From contig NZ_BMHM01000003.1 of assembly GCF_014640815.1 (NCBI RefSeq), positions 434,001 to 498,000 of the forward strand: a stretch of DNA of 64,000 nt, given 5' to 3'. Under the pieces are notes generated by a model. It did not search any database and had not been told where the DNA came from. It saw only the letters and a program-made list of their open reading frames with translations. This document shows positions 1-9,095 of the stretch, in pieces; position 1 is the stretch's first letter, and the number at the start of each line of letters is the position of its first letter. The translations under genes and the position numbers were made by a program. This DNA comes from Vreelandella lutescens (lineage in GTDB: Bacteria > Pseudomonadota > Gammaproteobacteria > Pseudomonadales > Halomonadaceae).

Positions 1-2
1 GT

Positions 3-146
3 ATTGGTGAAATGGCCATTCTGGCGGTTGCGCTGGATATTGATCCGGTGTTTGTCGCCTTTCACCACCTGCTACGCATGATCACATTAATGATCGTGGC
101 TCCCTTTTGGGCTCGCTGGTTGCTACACCGAAGCGCTCGCTCCTGA
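3..146 (+). CDS. C-terminal end of AbrB-type membrane protein (partial)
   Basis: An open frame enters from the left edge and stops with TGA at 144-146. The 47 visible residues begin IGEMAILAVALDIDPVFVAFHH and continue with a hydrophobic segment and a basic tail. Small residues followed by LDIDPxFVAxHHxxR is how I know the last helix of the AbrB/ammonia monooxygenase-like integral membrane family (not the Bacillus DNA-binding AbrB). Function in that family is poorly defined. The gene's start lies outside the window, so the identification rests on a short tail. The next gene begins 52 bases later on the same strand. Confidence 0.6.
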   Translation: MGEMAILAVALDIDPVFVAFHHLLRMITLMIVAPFWARWLLHRSARS

Positions 147-198
147 TATCCCATTAATCCCTGCTCTTTTCTGTTTTCGCGTTATGTAAGGACTCTCC

Positions 199-2091
199 AT
201 GCTGTCACGCTTGCTTACGCCGCTGTTCCGTTTCTTTGAGGAGCGCGTTAACCCCTACCCCGAAGGAAGTGTCACGACTCCACCGAAGGGGCTGTTGCCG
301 TTTATCTGGCACTTTTCGCGCCCGGTGTGGCCGTGGCTGCTGCTGATGTCACTGATCACGGCGGTGGTGTCCGCCGCAGAGGTGGTGTTCTTTAGTTACA
401 TGGGGGATTTGGTGGACTGGCTGGGCGGCGTTGAGCGCGCCGATTTCTGGGCTAACCATGGCCTGTGGCTGGCGGGCCTTGGTTTGTTAGTAGTGATCGG
501 GCTGCCGCTACTGGTGCTGGTGCAGTCGCTGGTCACTCACCAGAGTATTTTTGGCAACTACCCGATGATTGGCCGCTGGCTCTCGCATCGCCATATGCTG
601 AGCCAGAGCCTGGCGTTCTATCAGGATGAATTTGCTGGGCGGGTATCGCAAAAAGTGATGCAAACCGCGCTGGCCATACGGGAAACCGTGACCAAAGTGA
701 TGGACCTGATGGTGTATGCCATCGTCTACTTTACCGGGGCTGCGATCCTGCTGGGGCGGGCCGACCCTTTGCTGCTGTTGCCGCTGGGGCTATGGCTGAT
801 CGGCTATTTGGGCATCATGCGCTTTTTCGTACCTCGCCTGCGGGATGTCTCCATGGCCCAGGCGGATGCCCGCGCGCAAATGACCGGCCGCGTGGTGGAT
901 AGCTACAGCAATATCCAAACCATTAAGCTATTTGCCGATACTCAGCGCGAAGAGCGCTACGCCAAAGATGCCATGGAAGGCTTTATGGTCACCGTGCATC
1001 GCCAAATGCGCTTGGTCACGGTGATGAGCGTCTGCCTGACGTTTCTCAACACGCTGCTGCTGGTCGGCACGGCAGGCATGGCCATTGCGGCATGGTACAT
1101 GGAGGCGATCTCTCTAGGCGTGCTGGCCATCGCCATTGCCCTGGTGATGCGGATCCGCTTTATGTCCGACTGGATTTTATGGGAAGTCGCGGGGCTGTTT
1201 GAAAATATTGGCACCGTGCAAGATGGCATGAATACCATCGCCCAAGCGCCCATGGTGAAGGACATACCCAATGCCAAAGCGTTGGTGGTGCCAAAGGGAG
1301 AAATCGTTTTCGACGCCCTGCGTTTTCAGTATGCCCAAGCCAAAGGGGAGAGCAAAAACGTGTTTGATGGGTTGAACCTAACCATCAAGCCCGGTGAGAA
1401 GATCGGCCTTATTGGTCGCTCTGGGGCGGGCAAATCCACCCTGGCGAATCTGCTGTTACGCTTTTATGACCTGCAGGGCGGGCGCATTCTGATTGATGGC
1501 CAAAACATTGCCGAGGTGACGCAGACCTCTTTGCGCCATCAGATTGGGATGGTGACCCAAGATACCTCGCTGCTGCACCGCTCGCTGCGGGACAACATTC
1601 GCTACGGCAGCCCTCACGCCAGCGACGAAGATGTTTGGCAGGCCGTGCGCCGCGCCCATGCGGATACCTTTATCAACGACCTTGTCGACCCCAAAGGGCG
1701 GCGCGGTTTAGATGCGCATGTGGGCGAGCGGGGCGTCAAACTCTCTGGCGGTCAGCGCCAGCGCATTGCCATTGCCCGTGTACTGCTTAAAGATGCGCCG
1801 ATTTTGGTGCTGGATGAGGCGACCTCAGCGCTAGACTCTGAAGTAGAGGCGGCGATTCAAGAGCAACTGGACGCGTTGATGGAGGGTAAAACGGTGATTG
1901 CCATCGCACACCGGCTCTCTACCATTGCCATGCTGGACCGTTTGATTGTGGTGGATGAAGGGCGCATGGTGGAGAGCGGCACCCATCAGGAATTGCTGGC
2001 CCGAAACGGCATTTACGCAGGCCTATGGCAGCGCCAGTCGGGCGGCTTTTTGGGTAATGACCTTGATCCTGACAACAACGCCCCCATTTGA
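199..2091 (+). CDS. ABC exporter, fused membrane and ATPase domains
   Basis: A 630-residue half-transporter that would dimerise to export a substrate across the inner membrane using ATP. Residues about 40-340 hold the hydrophobic six-helix exporter domain. The ATPase domain follows, with Walker A GRSGAGKS near residue 406, the signature LSGGQ near 515, Walker B ILVLDEAT near 535 and the switch histidine in AIAHRLST. An AAGGA ribosome site precedes ATG 199. The substrate cannot be read from the sequence; members of this MsbA/multidrug-like type move lipids, peptides or drugs. It seems to stand alone, without a membrane fusion protein next to it. Confidence 0.9.
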   Translation: MLSRLLTPLFRFFEERVNPYPEGSVTTPPKGLLPFIWHFSRPVWPWLLLMSLITAVVSAAEVVFFSYMGDLVDWLGGVERADFWANHGLWLAGLGLLVVIGLPLLVLVQSLVTHQSIFGNYPMIGRWLSHRHMLSQSLAFYQDEFAGRVSQKVMQTALAIRETVTKVMDLMVYAIVYFTGAAILLGRADPLLLLPLGLWLIGYLGIMRFFVPRLRDVSMAQADARAQMTGRVVDSYSNIQTIKLFADTQREERYAKDAMEGFMVTVHRQMRLVTVMSVCLTFLNTLLLVGTAGMAIAAWYMEAISLGVLAIAIALVMRIRFMSDWILWEVAGLFENIGTVQDGMNTIAQAPMVKDIPNAKALVVPKGEIVFDALRFQYAQAKGESKNVFDGLNLTIKPGEKIGLIGRSGAGKSTLANLLLRFYDLQGGRILIDGQNIAEVTQTSLRHQIGMVTQDTSLLHRSLRDNIRYGSPHASDEDVWQAVRRAHADTFINDLVDPKGRRGLDAHVGERGVKLSGGQRQRIAIARVLLKDAPILVLDEATSALDSEVEAAIQEQLDALMEGKTVIAIAHRLSTIAMLDRLIVVDEGRMVESGTHQELLARNGIYAGLWQRQSGGFLGNDLDPDNNAPI

Positions 2092-2135
2092 AACTAGACC
2101 GGTCGCCTACAAAGGCGCATTAACAGGAGGTAGTG

Positions 2136-3143
2136 ATGCAAGCCATTCAGCTGCAACAACCCGGCGGTTTAGACAAATTGAACGTCGTCGACGTGGCCGC
2201 TCCCGGTGAGCCGGGCCCCGGCGAGATCAAAGTGCGCCTGCACGCCAGCTCGCTGAACTTTCACGACTACGCGGTGGTGGCAGGGATGATTCCCACCGAC
2301 GATGCCCGTATTCCCATGTCAGATGGTGCAGGCGTGGTGGAAGCCGTAGGCGAAGGCGTTGAAGAGTTTGCTGTGGGCGATGCGGTGGTCTCGACGTTCT
2401 TTCCCTACTGGCTGGAAGGCCCCGCGCGGGTGGGCGATTTCAGAACCACTCCAGGCGATGGCGTAGATGGCTACGCACGGGAGCAAGTAATTCGCCCCGC
2501 CACCTGGTTTACGCGTCAGCCGCAAGGTTACAGCCATGCCGAATCAGCGACGCTGACCACCGCGGGCTTAACTGCGTGGCGCGCCTTGGTCGTGGATGGC
2601 GGGCTGAAAGCCGGCGATACCGTATTGGTACTAGGCACCGGTGGTGTATCTATCTTCGCGCTGCAGTTTGCCAAGATGATGGGCGCTCGGGTGATTGCAA
2701 CGTCGTCATCCAATGAGAAGCTTGAGCGCCTGCGTGCGCTGGGCGCTGAGCACACCATTAACTACCGTGAAACCCCAGAGTGGGGTAACGCGGTCAAAGA
2801 GCTAACCAATGGTGAAGGTGTTGATCACGTGGTGGAAGTGGGCGGTCCAGGCACGCTGCCGCAATCGATCGATGCGGTGAAAATTGGTGGGCATATCTCG
2901 CTGATTGGCGTGCTCACCGGCCGTGAAGGTGAGATCCCGACCGCGAAGCTGATGGCGAAACAGGCCAGGCTGCAGGGGCTGATTGTGGGTAGCCGCCGTC
3001 ATCAGATGGACATGATTCGTGCCATTGAAGCGGCGAACATGAAGCCAGTGATTGACCGCGAGTTTGTGCTGTCTGACATCGCTGAGGCGTTTCGCCATCA
3101 AGAGTCGGGTAAGCACTTCGGTAAAATCTGCCTGACGTTCTAA
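2136..3143 (+). CDS. Medium-chain dehydrogenase/quinone oxidoreductase-like protein
   Basis: A NAD(P)-dependent oxidoreductase of the medium-chain (MDR) superfamily, 335 residues. The GroES-like N-terminal half carries SLNFHDYAVVAGM, and the Rossmann half contains VLGTGGVSIFALQFAK and later VVEVGGPG. The cysteine/histidine cluster that binds catalytic or structural zinc in classical alcohol dehydrogenases is not apparent, so a zinc-independent quinone or enal reductase is more likely than an alcohol dehydrogenase. ATG 2136 is chosen over the overlapping GTG 2133 because AGGAGG (2125-2130) sits five bases before it. Substrate unknown. Confidence 0.88.
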   Translation: MQAIQLQQPGGLDKLNVVDVAAPGEPGPGEIKVRLHASSLNFHDYAVVAGMIPTDDARIPMSDGAGVVEAVGEGVEEFAVGDAVVSTFFPYWLEGPARVGDFRTTPGDGVDGYAREQVIRPATWFTRQPQGYSHAESATLTTAGLTAWRALVVDGGLKAGDTVLVLGTGGVSIFALQFAKMMGARVIATSSSNEKLERLRALGAEHTINYRETPEWGNAVKELTNGEGVDHVVEVGGPGTLPQSIDAVKIGGHISLIGVLTGREGEIPTAKLMAKQARLQGLIVGSRRHQMDMIRAIEAANMKPVIDREFVLSDIAEAFRHQESGKHFGKICLTF

Positions 3144-3161
3144 AGGCATTGCGCACGTCTT

Positions 3162-3189
3162 TGCGCGCCTGCCGAGAGGTAGGCGCGCA
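3162..3189. terminator. Hairpin between convergent genes
   Basis: TGCGCGCCTGCC and GGTAGGCGCGCA form a 12-bp stem (one G-T pair) around a GAGA loop, between the ends of the dehydrogenase gene and the small minus-strand gene. No clear T-run follows on either strand, so it may act as a weak two-way terminator or as a 3'-end stabiliser. Confidence 0.45.
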
Positions 3190-3205
3190 GCCACATAACG
3201 TGGGT

Positions 3206-3472
3206 CTACTCTCCTAATCGGCTAAATACCACGCCTTTCACCTCAAGCTCCCAAATATCATCGTAGGGTACCGTTACGCCGTCTAAGTCGCCTGGGTCGC
3301 CGGTGCTATTTTTGATGATAGTCTCAGGAATCACCTTTACTCCCGTCATACCAACGTGCTGAATGCGGGCACTGAAGCGATTTCCCTCCTGGTCAACAAG
3401 CACTCGCTCGCCAGCAATGCACTTTGCAAGCTTCTCGTGTAATTCTGCCATGGTGACATTAACCACGCTCAT
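3206..3472 (-). CDS. Small conserved-looking hypothetical protein
   Basis: An 88-residue protein I do not recognise. The start at 3472 (MSVVNVTMAELHEKL) is preferred over the longer frame to 3496 because AGGAGG lies five bases upstream of it. The sequence is soluble-looking, with an N-terminal helix ending in LAKCIAGERVLVDQEGNRF and a beta-rich remainder containing TVPYDDIWELEVKGVVFSRLGE, suggesting a small barrel or SH3-like fold. No membrane helix or catalytic motif. It is divergent from the 3610 operon, sharing about 140 bases of promoter region with it. Confidence 0.7.
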   Translation of the reverse strand: MSVVNVTMAELHEKLAKCIAGERVLVDQEGNRFSARIQHVGMTGVKVIPETIIKNSTGDPGDLDGVTVPYDDIWELEVKGVVFSRLGE

Positions 3473-3609
3473 CGTTGCCTCCTGCGCATCGCTCAAAGGT
3501 GAGTTGCTAAGTTATAACGACTTTATTCTAGTCGATAAGTTCGGCTAGCCCCGAGGGGCCAGCATAAGGCATGCTAACCTTAATATAGTTAACGAATCTG
3601 AGGCGGGAT

Positions 3610-4785
3610 ATGGCGCAAGGCTCAACGAACGCGGCTTTATCGCCATGGGATGTAGTGGCATTAGATACCTTTCAAACCCCCGAACGCACTCAAGCGAGCC
3701 AGTGGCGACGTAGTTGGCGGGCAGCGACTACCTGGATGATCGGCAGAGAAGCCTCCGAGCGCCAAGCGAAACAGGAAAGCGAGCTGCGTGCGCTGCCTGA
3801 AATCAAGCTGGCGCACGTGGCACCTTCTATTGATTGGCGACCCGCCGCCGCGCGCTTGGAGCAGGCGCTGAAGCCCTATCACGATGCCCCTGTAGTGCTC
3901 TTCATTTCACCGCCCCACGGAGGGCACAGTGCGGTGGTCAGCCATTGGGCTGCACAACAGGGCGCGGACTGCCTCACCGTCCCCACATTAAAAGAGTTAA
4001 TAGACGGAAACTTGGCCTGGGTCGATAGCGCTACCCAAACCAAGCATTGGGCAATTCCCGCCCTTGAGCGTCATTTTTTACGCCATACCCACGGCTTACA
4101 AGGCGTTCGTGAGTTGTTTGAACGCGCGTTGAGCGGTCGTTTAGGGCAGAGCGTGATAGGCTGCGACAGCTGGACCTACGCCTACTTGCAGCATGCGGTG
4201 GGGCTTGAGGGTATACCGGTCTTAACGCTACAGGGAGTAGAGGGAGAACAACTGGCCCACTACTTTTCTCAAGCGGCTGGGGAGTGCCCGACCGTATACA
4301 GCACACGCACAGGGAAGCTGATACTGACCAGCGAAAGTGATCAAAAAGCGGTGTTCAAAGAGTTACAGCGCCTGGCGGCACACTGCCGAGGGCATTTGGG
4401 CATTGCTTGGCACTACTGGCGGGAAAGGCTACGTGAACCCGCCGAGGACGTTGACGCGGACGATCAACAGAGTGAAAAAGCTCAGCCTGATTCTTCCCAA
4501 GAACTATGGCTATTGGATGCGCTTGCTGACGCTGAGCTACCCGCGGATACCGGTGACGTAGCCACGCTACTGCTGCATACCCTGCTGATTCATGGTGGGC
4601 TTGAAGATCAAGCGTTAAAACACGTGCTGCCGTTTTCGGACCATGAGGCTTTAAACGCACGGTTTGCGCTAGCCCGGCGTGGCATTCTCAGCAGCCAGCA
4701 AGGGCGCTGGCAGGTGGCACCGCTTAGTTACGCCAGCGTGCGGCAGTTGCTTGAGTCGCGTAATTACCTTGTGGACCCGCTGTAG
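3610..4785 (+). CDS. Unknown protein with degenerate P-loop, first gene of mscS operon
   Basis: A 391-residue soluble protein I cannot assign. Residues 100-107 read SPPHGGHS after a hydrophobic strand (PVVLFI), which has the shape of a Walker A loop with histidine in place of the lysine. Further strands such as QSVIGCDSW and GIPVLTLQG follow where Walker B and sensor strands would fall. The last ~80 residues (LLLHTLLIHGGL through a region with LARRGILSSQQGRWQVAPLS) look like a winged helix. I infer an inactive or unusual STAND/AAA-like NTPase relative. GAGGCGGGAT precedes ATG. The mscS gene starts eight bases after the stop. Confidence 0.8.
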   Translation: MAQGSTNAALSPWDVVALDTFQTPERTQASQWRRSWRAATTWMIGREASERQAKQESELRALPEIKLAHVAPSIDWRPAAARLEQALKPYHDAPVVLFISPPHGGHSAVVSHWAAQQGADCLTVPTLKELIDGNLAWVDSATQTKHWAIPALERHFLRHTHGLQGVRELFERALSGRLGQSVIGCDSWTYAYLQHAVGLEGIPVLTLQGVEGEQLAHYFSQAAGECPTVYSTRTGKLILTSESDQKAVFKELQRLAAHCRGHLGIAWHYWRERLREPAEDVDADDQQSEKAQPDSSQELWLLDALADAELPADTGDVATLLLHTLLIHGGLEDQALKHVLPFSDHEALNARFALARRGILSSQQGRWQVAPLSYASVRQLLESRNYLVDPL

Positions 4786-4793
4786 GAGCGCTG

Positions 4794-5621
4794 ATGGACG
4801 ATCAAGGGCAGTATGCCAAGCTGTTTAACGATATCGATAGCCAAGCGCTGATAACGCTCGGGGTGATTTTAGCCAGCACTATCTTACTGATTATTGCCAG
4901 CCAGCGAGGGCTCAACTGGGTGGCGAACCGGCTGCATGGCCAAGTGCGCTTTCGAGTCTTTGCGCTGGTGCCACTCACCCGGCTGATCATTTTGATTGCT
5001 GCGCTCGCCATTGCCGTACCCATTATTATCGAGCCGTCGCTGCGCAATATGGTGACGCTGCTGGGGGCCATTGGCCTAGCCATTGGCTTTGCCCTGAAAG
5101 ATTATGTGAGCAGCCTGATTGCGGGGGTAGTGTCTGCGGTGGAGCTGCCGTACCGGCCCGGCGACTGGGTGAATATCGAAGGCACTTACGGCGAAGTAAA
5201 GCACGTGGGCATGCGCACAGTGGAAGTCCAAACGCCGGATGATGATCTCGTGGCGGTACCGCATTTAAAGCTCTGGGACTCTGCGATCTACAATGCCAAT
5301 AACGGCGGTACGAGCCTGCAGTGTGTGGCCAGTTTCTACCTTCACCCAGCGCATGAGGCGGGTTGGGTACGCAAGGCGCTGCGCGATGTAGCCCTCACCA
5401 GCGCGTACTTAAAATTCGATAAGCCCATTATTGTGGTGGCGGAGGAGAAGCCCTGGGGCACCCATTACCGTATCCGGGCTTATCCGGTCGACCCCCGCCA
5501 GCAATTTCTATTTGTCACTGATTTAACCGTGCGCGGAAAAGCGGTGCTCAGCGCTGCAGGCATTACACCCGCGCTGCTGCCACCAGATGCAGCGCTAGAT
5601 GCGCGAGGCGCAGCCCTTTGA
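4794..5621 (+). CDS. MscS-family mechanosensitive channel
   Basis: A 275-residue small-conductance mechanosensitive channel protein of the inner membrane, which opens under membrane tension to release solutes during hypo-osmotic shock. Three hydrophobic segments lie in residues about 15-115. The third carries the glycine/alanine-rich pore helix LLGAIGLAIGFALKDYVSSLIAG, followed by the MscS beta domain with ELPYRPGDWVNIEGTYGEV. The length is close to E. coli MscS (286). GGAG lies upstream of ATG, and the stop overlaps the next start by one base (TGATG). Linked in an operon with the unknown P-loop-like protein before it and the DUF429 protein after it. Confidence 0.92.
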   Translation: MDDQGQYAKLFNDIDSQALITLGVILASTILLIIASQRGLNWVANRLHGQVRFRVFALVPLTRLIILIAALAIAVPIIIEPSLRNMVTLLGAIGLAIGFALKDYVSSLIAGVVSAVELPYRPGDWVNIEGTYGEVKHVGMRTVEVQTPDDDLVAVPHLKLWDSAIYNANNGGTSLQCVASFYLHPAHEAGWVRKALRDVALTSAYLKFDKPIIVVAEEKPWGTHYRIRAYPVDPRQQFLFVTDLTVRGKAVLSAAGITPALLPPDAALDARGAAL

Positions 5622-6379
5622 TGACATGGCAAAAGACACTCTACATGGGCTGGGATGTGGGCGGCTGGAACTGCGACAACAACCCTGCCAGCCGGGATGC
5701 GCTGGTGGTGCTGGATGAAGCGCTGCAGGTAGTAGGAACGCCGTGGCGTGGAAACCTACGCGTTACGCTGAATGCTGCTACCTCTAGTCGTGATGTGATC
5801 AACCGGCTGCTGGCGCTGTGCCAATATGTGCCCAGTGGCAATGAGCGAGTGGCGATGGCGATTGATACGCCGTTAGCGCTTCCTCAGGCGCTCCTGGCGC
5901 TTGCCCGTGGCGAGGCAGTGGATACGCTGGGCCGCTCACAGGAGAATCCTTATCTATACCGGAAAACTGAGCGCTGGCTGTTTGACCGAGGTATCGCGCC
6001 GCTTTCGCCGATTAAAGATATGATTGGCAGCCAAGCCACGAAAGGCATGCACTTTTTAGCACGGTTTGCTCCGCGCATAACGGCCTGCGGTCAGTGGCAA
6101 TCAGTAGCGGGAGAGCTGTGCGCGGTCGAGGGCTACCCGTCGCCCGCTAAACGGTCGGCCGAGTTTGCGGCGCTGCGTCAGCGCGTGCACATGCCTGAAA
6201 CATTGAACGCCATGCTTCATCAACCCACGCCAAAGCAGCAAGATATCCACGATGCTTGGCACTGCGCGTTGTTGGCGTGGAGCTTGGAACATGCAAAAGA
6301 GAGCGTGGCTTGGCCGCCAACAGAGGTGCCAGCGGCCGAAGGGTGGATCTTTGTACCGAAGGACGCCTTAAACAGCTAA
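5621..6379 (+). CDS. DUF429-type protein
   Basis: A 252-residue protein resembling the DUF429 family, a predicted RNase H-fold nuclease-like group of unknown role. Visible elements are an N-terminal strand with acidic residue (YMGWDVGGWNC), a second strand with aspartate (VAMAIDTPLALP), and near the end a DAWHCALLAW helix, together giving the spaced acidic residues of an RNase H-like fold. Translationally coupled to mscS: its ATG (5621) shares the A of the mscS TGA. Family assignment is from memory of the pattern, and no function is implied for the channel. Confidence 0.7.
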   Translation: MTWQKTLYMGWDVGGWNCDNNPASRDALVVLDEALQVVGTPWRGNLRVTLNAATSSRDVINRLLALCQYVPSGNERVAMAIDTPLALPQALLALARGEAVDTLGRSQENPYLYRKTERWLFDRGIAPLSPIKDMIGSQATKGMHFLARFAPRITACGQWQSVAGELCAVEGYPSPAKRSAEFAALRQRVHMPETLNAMLHQPTPKQQDIHDAWHCALLAWSLEHAKESVAWPPTEVPAAEGWIFVPKDALNS

Positions 6380-6383
6380 TCGG

Positions 6384-7115
6384 TTAGGCGTTCTCTTCGG
6401 GGAGCTCCGCGCTGTGGAAGACGTTTTGCACGTCGTCTAATTCTTCCAGCATGCCCAAGAATTTTTCAAACAACGCCACATCATCGCCTGCAATCGGCGT
6501 GGTGGCTTGTGGCAGAAACTGAATTTCATCGACTTCAAAGTCGATCTCGCCGAACGCATCCAGCAGCGCCTGCTTGGCTTTGGCGTAATCGGTGTGGGGA
6601 GCAAACACCGTGATGCGACCGCCTTCCTGCTCGATGTCGGTGACATCCACGTCGGCTTCCATTAGCGCTTCCAGCACGGCTTCTTCATCACTGCCGGTGA
6701 AAGAGAAAATCGCGCAGTGATCAAACATGTGGCTCACGCTGCCCGGCGTGCCGATCTTGCTTTTGGTTTTGGTAAAGCAGCCGCGCACATCGCCAAACGT
6801 GCGGTTAGGGTTGTCGGTGAGGCAGTCGACAATCACCATGGCATTGCCGGGGCCAAAGCCCTCATAGCGCGCTGGTGAAAAGTCTTCGCCGCCTGCACCG
6901 CTGGCTTTATCCAGCGCTTTATCGATGACGTGAGAGGGAACCTGGTCTTTCTTAGCGCGCTCCATCAAACCGCGCAGCGTCAGGTTGCCGTTGGGGTCTG
7001 TGCCGCCCGCTTTGGCACAGACGTAAATTTCGCGTCCATATTTGCTGTAAACCTTGGTTTTCGCAGCGGCCGTTTTGGCCATGGATTCCTTACGGTTTTG
7101 AAACGCCCTACCCAT
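6384..7115 (-). CDS. YebC/TACO1-family protein, YeeN type
   Basis: A 243-residue member of the YebC/PmpR/TACO1 family, known as transcription regulators and, more recently, as factors that help ribosomes through difficult sequences. The start [21 protein letters not shown] and the motifs [41 protein letters not shown] and GSVSHMFD match the branch typified by E. coli YeeN. AAAGGA lies upstream of ATG 7115. It converges on the DUF429 gene with only four bases between them. The gene is monocistronic. Confidence 0.92.
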   Translation of the reverse strand: MGRAFQNRKESMAKTAAAKTKVYSKYGREIYVCAKAGGTDPNGNLTLRGLMERAKKDQVPSHVIDKALDKASGAGGEDFSPARYEGFGPGNAMVIVDCLTDNPNRTFGDVRGCFTKTKSKIGTPGSVSHMFDHCAIFSFTGSDEEAVLEALMEADVDVTDIEQEGGRITVFAPHTDYAKAKQALLDAFGEIDFEVDEIQFLPQATTPIAGDDVALFEKFLGMLEELDDVQNVFHSAELPEENA

Positions 7116-7361
7116 ATCGAAGTCCTTTATCAGCCATGAACCGCCTGCATGGCAGGCGTCATCGTGTTCAAAAAAGGGAAAATTTTACCCAACAGCGTAC
7201 CATGCTAACAGCGTTATTTAAGTGCTCGTGTGGTTTCGCTAAAGATGACTATCAACACTAAAAAAAGTACGCATAAAAACACCACGAGAATTGGCGATTA
7301 GTCGCGAAGAAAGCTGGCGTATACTGAGCCGCTCAAAGACGACGCTTTCATGGAGGAAGTT

Positions 7362-7979
7362 ATGCCACTGACACTCTGGCTATCACTGGCCGCTATTTGT
7401 GCGATGGGGGCCATGTCGCCTGGGCCAAGTTTGGCGCTGGTGCTTCGCCACACTCTCGGGGGTGGGCGCGTGCCTGGGATGACGGCTGCCATCTTCCATG
7501 CTTTGGGCGTGGGGTTTTACGCGCTGCTGACCGTGCTGGGCTTAGGCGCTGTGATGGTGCGTTTCCCCGAGTTATTTCAGGTCATCACCTGGTGTGGGGC
7601 GGCCTACTTGGCGTGGTTGGGCATCAAAGCCCTACGCGCAGGCCGTGGGGGAGCATTTACGCCGGGGGCGGTGATGACCACACCGCGTCAAGCGGCGAAA
7701 GAAGCCGTGTTAGTCGCCTTGGGTAACCCGAAGCTGATCATCTTTTTTGTTGCTCTATTGAGCCAGTTTGTCACGCCGGAAATGAGCCTGCTGGCCAAGG
7801 CGATTATCGTGGCTACCGCTATTATTATTGATGGCGGCTGGTACGTGCTAGTGGCAGTAGGTCTCTCTCACTCTAGGGTGTTGCCGTGGTTGCAACGCAA
7901 CGCCCACTGGGTTAACCGTATCACCGGTGTGCTGCTGATTGCGTTAGCACTGCGTGTCGTGGCGGGACCCATCATTTAA
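7362..7979 (+). CDS. LysE/RhtB-family amino acid exporter
   Basis: A 205-residue inner-membrane protein with about six hydrophobic helices. The N-terminus has the family hallmark AAICAMGAMSPGPSLALVLRHTLGGGRVPGM, and KEAVLVALGNPKLIIFFVALLSQF fits the mid-protein signature. Such proteins export amino acids such as threonine, homoserine lactone or lysine by proton antiport; the actual substrate cannot be told. The start at 7362 is preferred over 7350 because GGAGGAAG sits directly before it. TATACT at 7320-7325 could be the -10 box, but no good -35 is seen. Confidence 0.9.
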   Translation: MPLTLWLSLAAICAMGAMSPGPSLALVLRHTLGGGRVPGMTAAIFHALGVGFYALLTVLGLGAVMVRFPELFQVITWCGAAYLAWLGIKALRAGRGGAFTPGAVMTTPRQAAKEAVLVALGNPKLIIFFVALLSQFVTPEMSLLAKAIIVATAIIIDGGWYVLVAVGLSHSRVLPWLQRNAHWVNRITGVLLIALALRVVAGPII

Positions 7980-8054
7980 TCTCCACGCTGGTGTCACTAC
8001 CGTTGCCGTGGCAAGGTAAGGCGCATGCTGGTAAAGGCATTTAGAGGCCTGGCA

Positions 8055-8540
8055 ATGACGATTTACGAGCAGGATTGTTATACCCACCTAGGAAAGCCTT
8101 TTAACCTACGCGCGCTGCGTGGTCAGGTGCTGCTGGTCGTCAATGTGGCCAGCCAGTGTGGCTTTACGCCTCAGTTAAAAGAGCTTGAAGCACTGTATCA
8201 GCGCTACCGTGATCGCGGTTTTACGGTTCTGGGGTTTCCGTGCAACCAGTTTGGACGCCAATCGCCTGAAAGCGCTGAGGCATTCTGCGCCTTCGGTGAA
8301 CAGCAGTTTGGGGTGCACTTTCCGCTGATGGAGAAGGTCAAGGTAAATGGCTCTGATACCCATCCTTTATTTGCGCAGCTCAAGCGAGATGCGCCAGGCG
8401 TACTGGGTACCAAAGCCATTAAATGGAATTTCACGAAATTTCTGGTGGGGCGAGATGGCAACGTGATTGCCCGTTTTGGTCCCAAAGATCATGGGCTAAC
8501 GCTGCGCTTAGCTCTTGAAGCTGCACTGGATAAAGAGTAG
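8055..8540 (+). CDS. Glutathione peroxidase-family protein
   Basis: A 161-residue thiol peroxidase of the GPx/BtuE family that reduces hydroperoxides in the cytoplasm, probably using thioredoxin or glutathione. The peroxidatic cysteine is C35 in NVASQCGFT. The partner glutamine lies in GFPCNQFGRQ and the tryptophan/asparagine in IKWNFTKFLV, so the catalytic tetrad is complete. Cysteine rather than selenocysteine is used. ATG 8055 is preferred over 8025 because AGAGG is correctly spaced before it and homologues begin near here. Confidence 0.93.
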   Translation: MTIYEQDCYTHLGKPFNLRALRGQVLLVVNVASQCGFTPQLKELEALYQRYRDRGFTVLGFPCNQFGRQSPESAEAFCAFGEQQFGVHFPLMEKVKVNGSDTHPLFAQLKRDAPGVLGTKAIKWNFTKFLVGRDGNVIARFGPKDHGLTLRLALEAALDKE

Positions 8541-8551
8541 CGCAGCAGCGA

Positions 8552-8935
8552 CTAAATCTCACCGCGTACCACCACTAGCCGCTGCATTAATTCGGTCCAG
8601 CGATGGCGAACCATCATCGTGGTTAGGCCAGAGAAGAGTGCCCAACTTTTGCGTCGCCATCCTTTCAAGCGAAGATTATGGTTAACCAACTGTTTCATTA
8701 GTTTGTAGTCATCGAACTTACGCCACTCGCTGGCGACCGAGAGCTGGTGGCGTGACAGCACGGGGGCCAGCTCAATACGGAACACCCACTCAAGCTCTTT
8801 CAGTGACAGGTGGTGCTGTTCAATCACCTCAACCATGTGGGCGTAATCACGCTCGCTGGGTTCACGGTCAAGCCAGAGGGGGGCGAGTGCAAGCCACAGA
8901 TCGCCTCGCTCATCGACTAGCTGCTGTGCATTCAT
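8552..8935 (-). CDS. Hypothetical protein, DUF7079-like
   Basis: A 127-residue all-helical soluble protein. The segment [48 protein letters not shown] resembles a family I remember as DUF7079, where a predicted acidic helix pair precedes a DELExILxxELxPV motif. Function unknown. A longer frame reaches 8953, but ATG 8935 fits the conserved part better; neither has a strong ribosome site. It converges on the glutathione peroxidase gene with about 11 bases between stops and is divergent from fabV. Confidence 0.65.
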   Translation of the reverse strand: MNAQQLVDERGDLWLALAPLWLDREPSERDYAHMVEVIEQHHLSLKELEWVFRIELAPVLSRHQLSVASEWRKFDDYKLMKQLVNHNLRLKGWRRKSWALFSGLTTMMVRHRWTELMQRLVVVRGEI

Positions 8936-9095
8936 CAAAGATCTCGTCGGCAAGTGGTGGGCAGGCCGCTATCCTGCCGCGAATAGCGGAGAAGCTCAAG
9001 AGCGGACAGGGCGCGCCGAGACCGCTAGAATACCCCCATTGGTAACTCGGCACCGCCGTGCCGAACGCGATCATTATCTGATAAAGGGGTTCACT

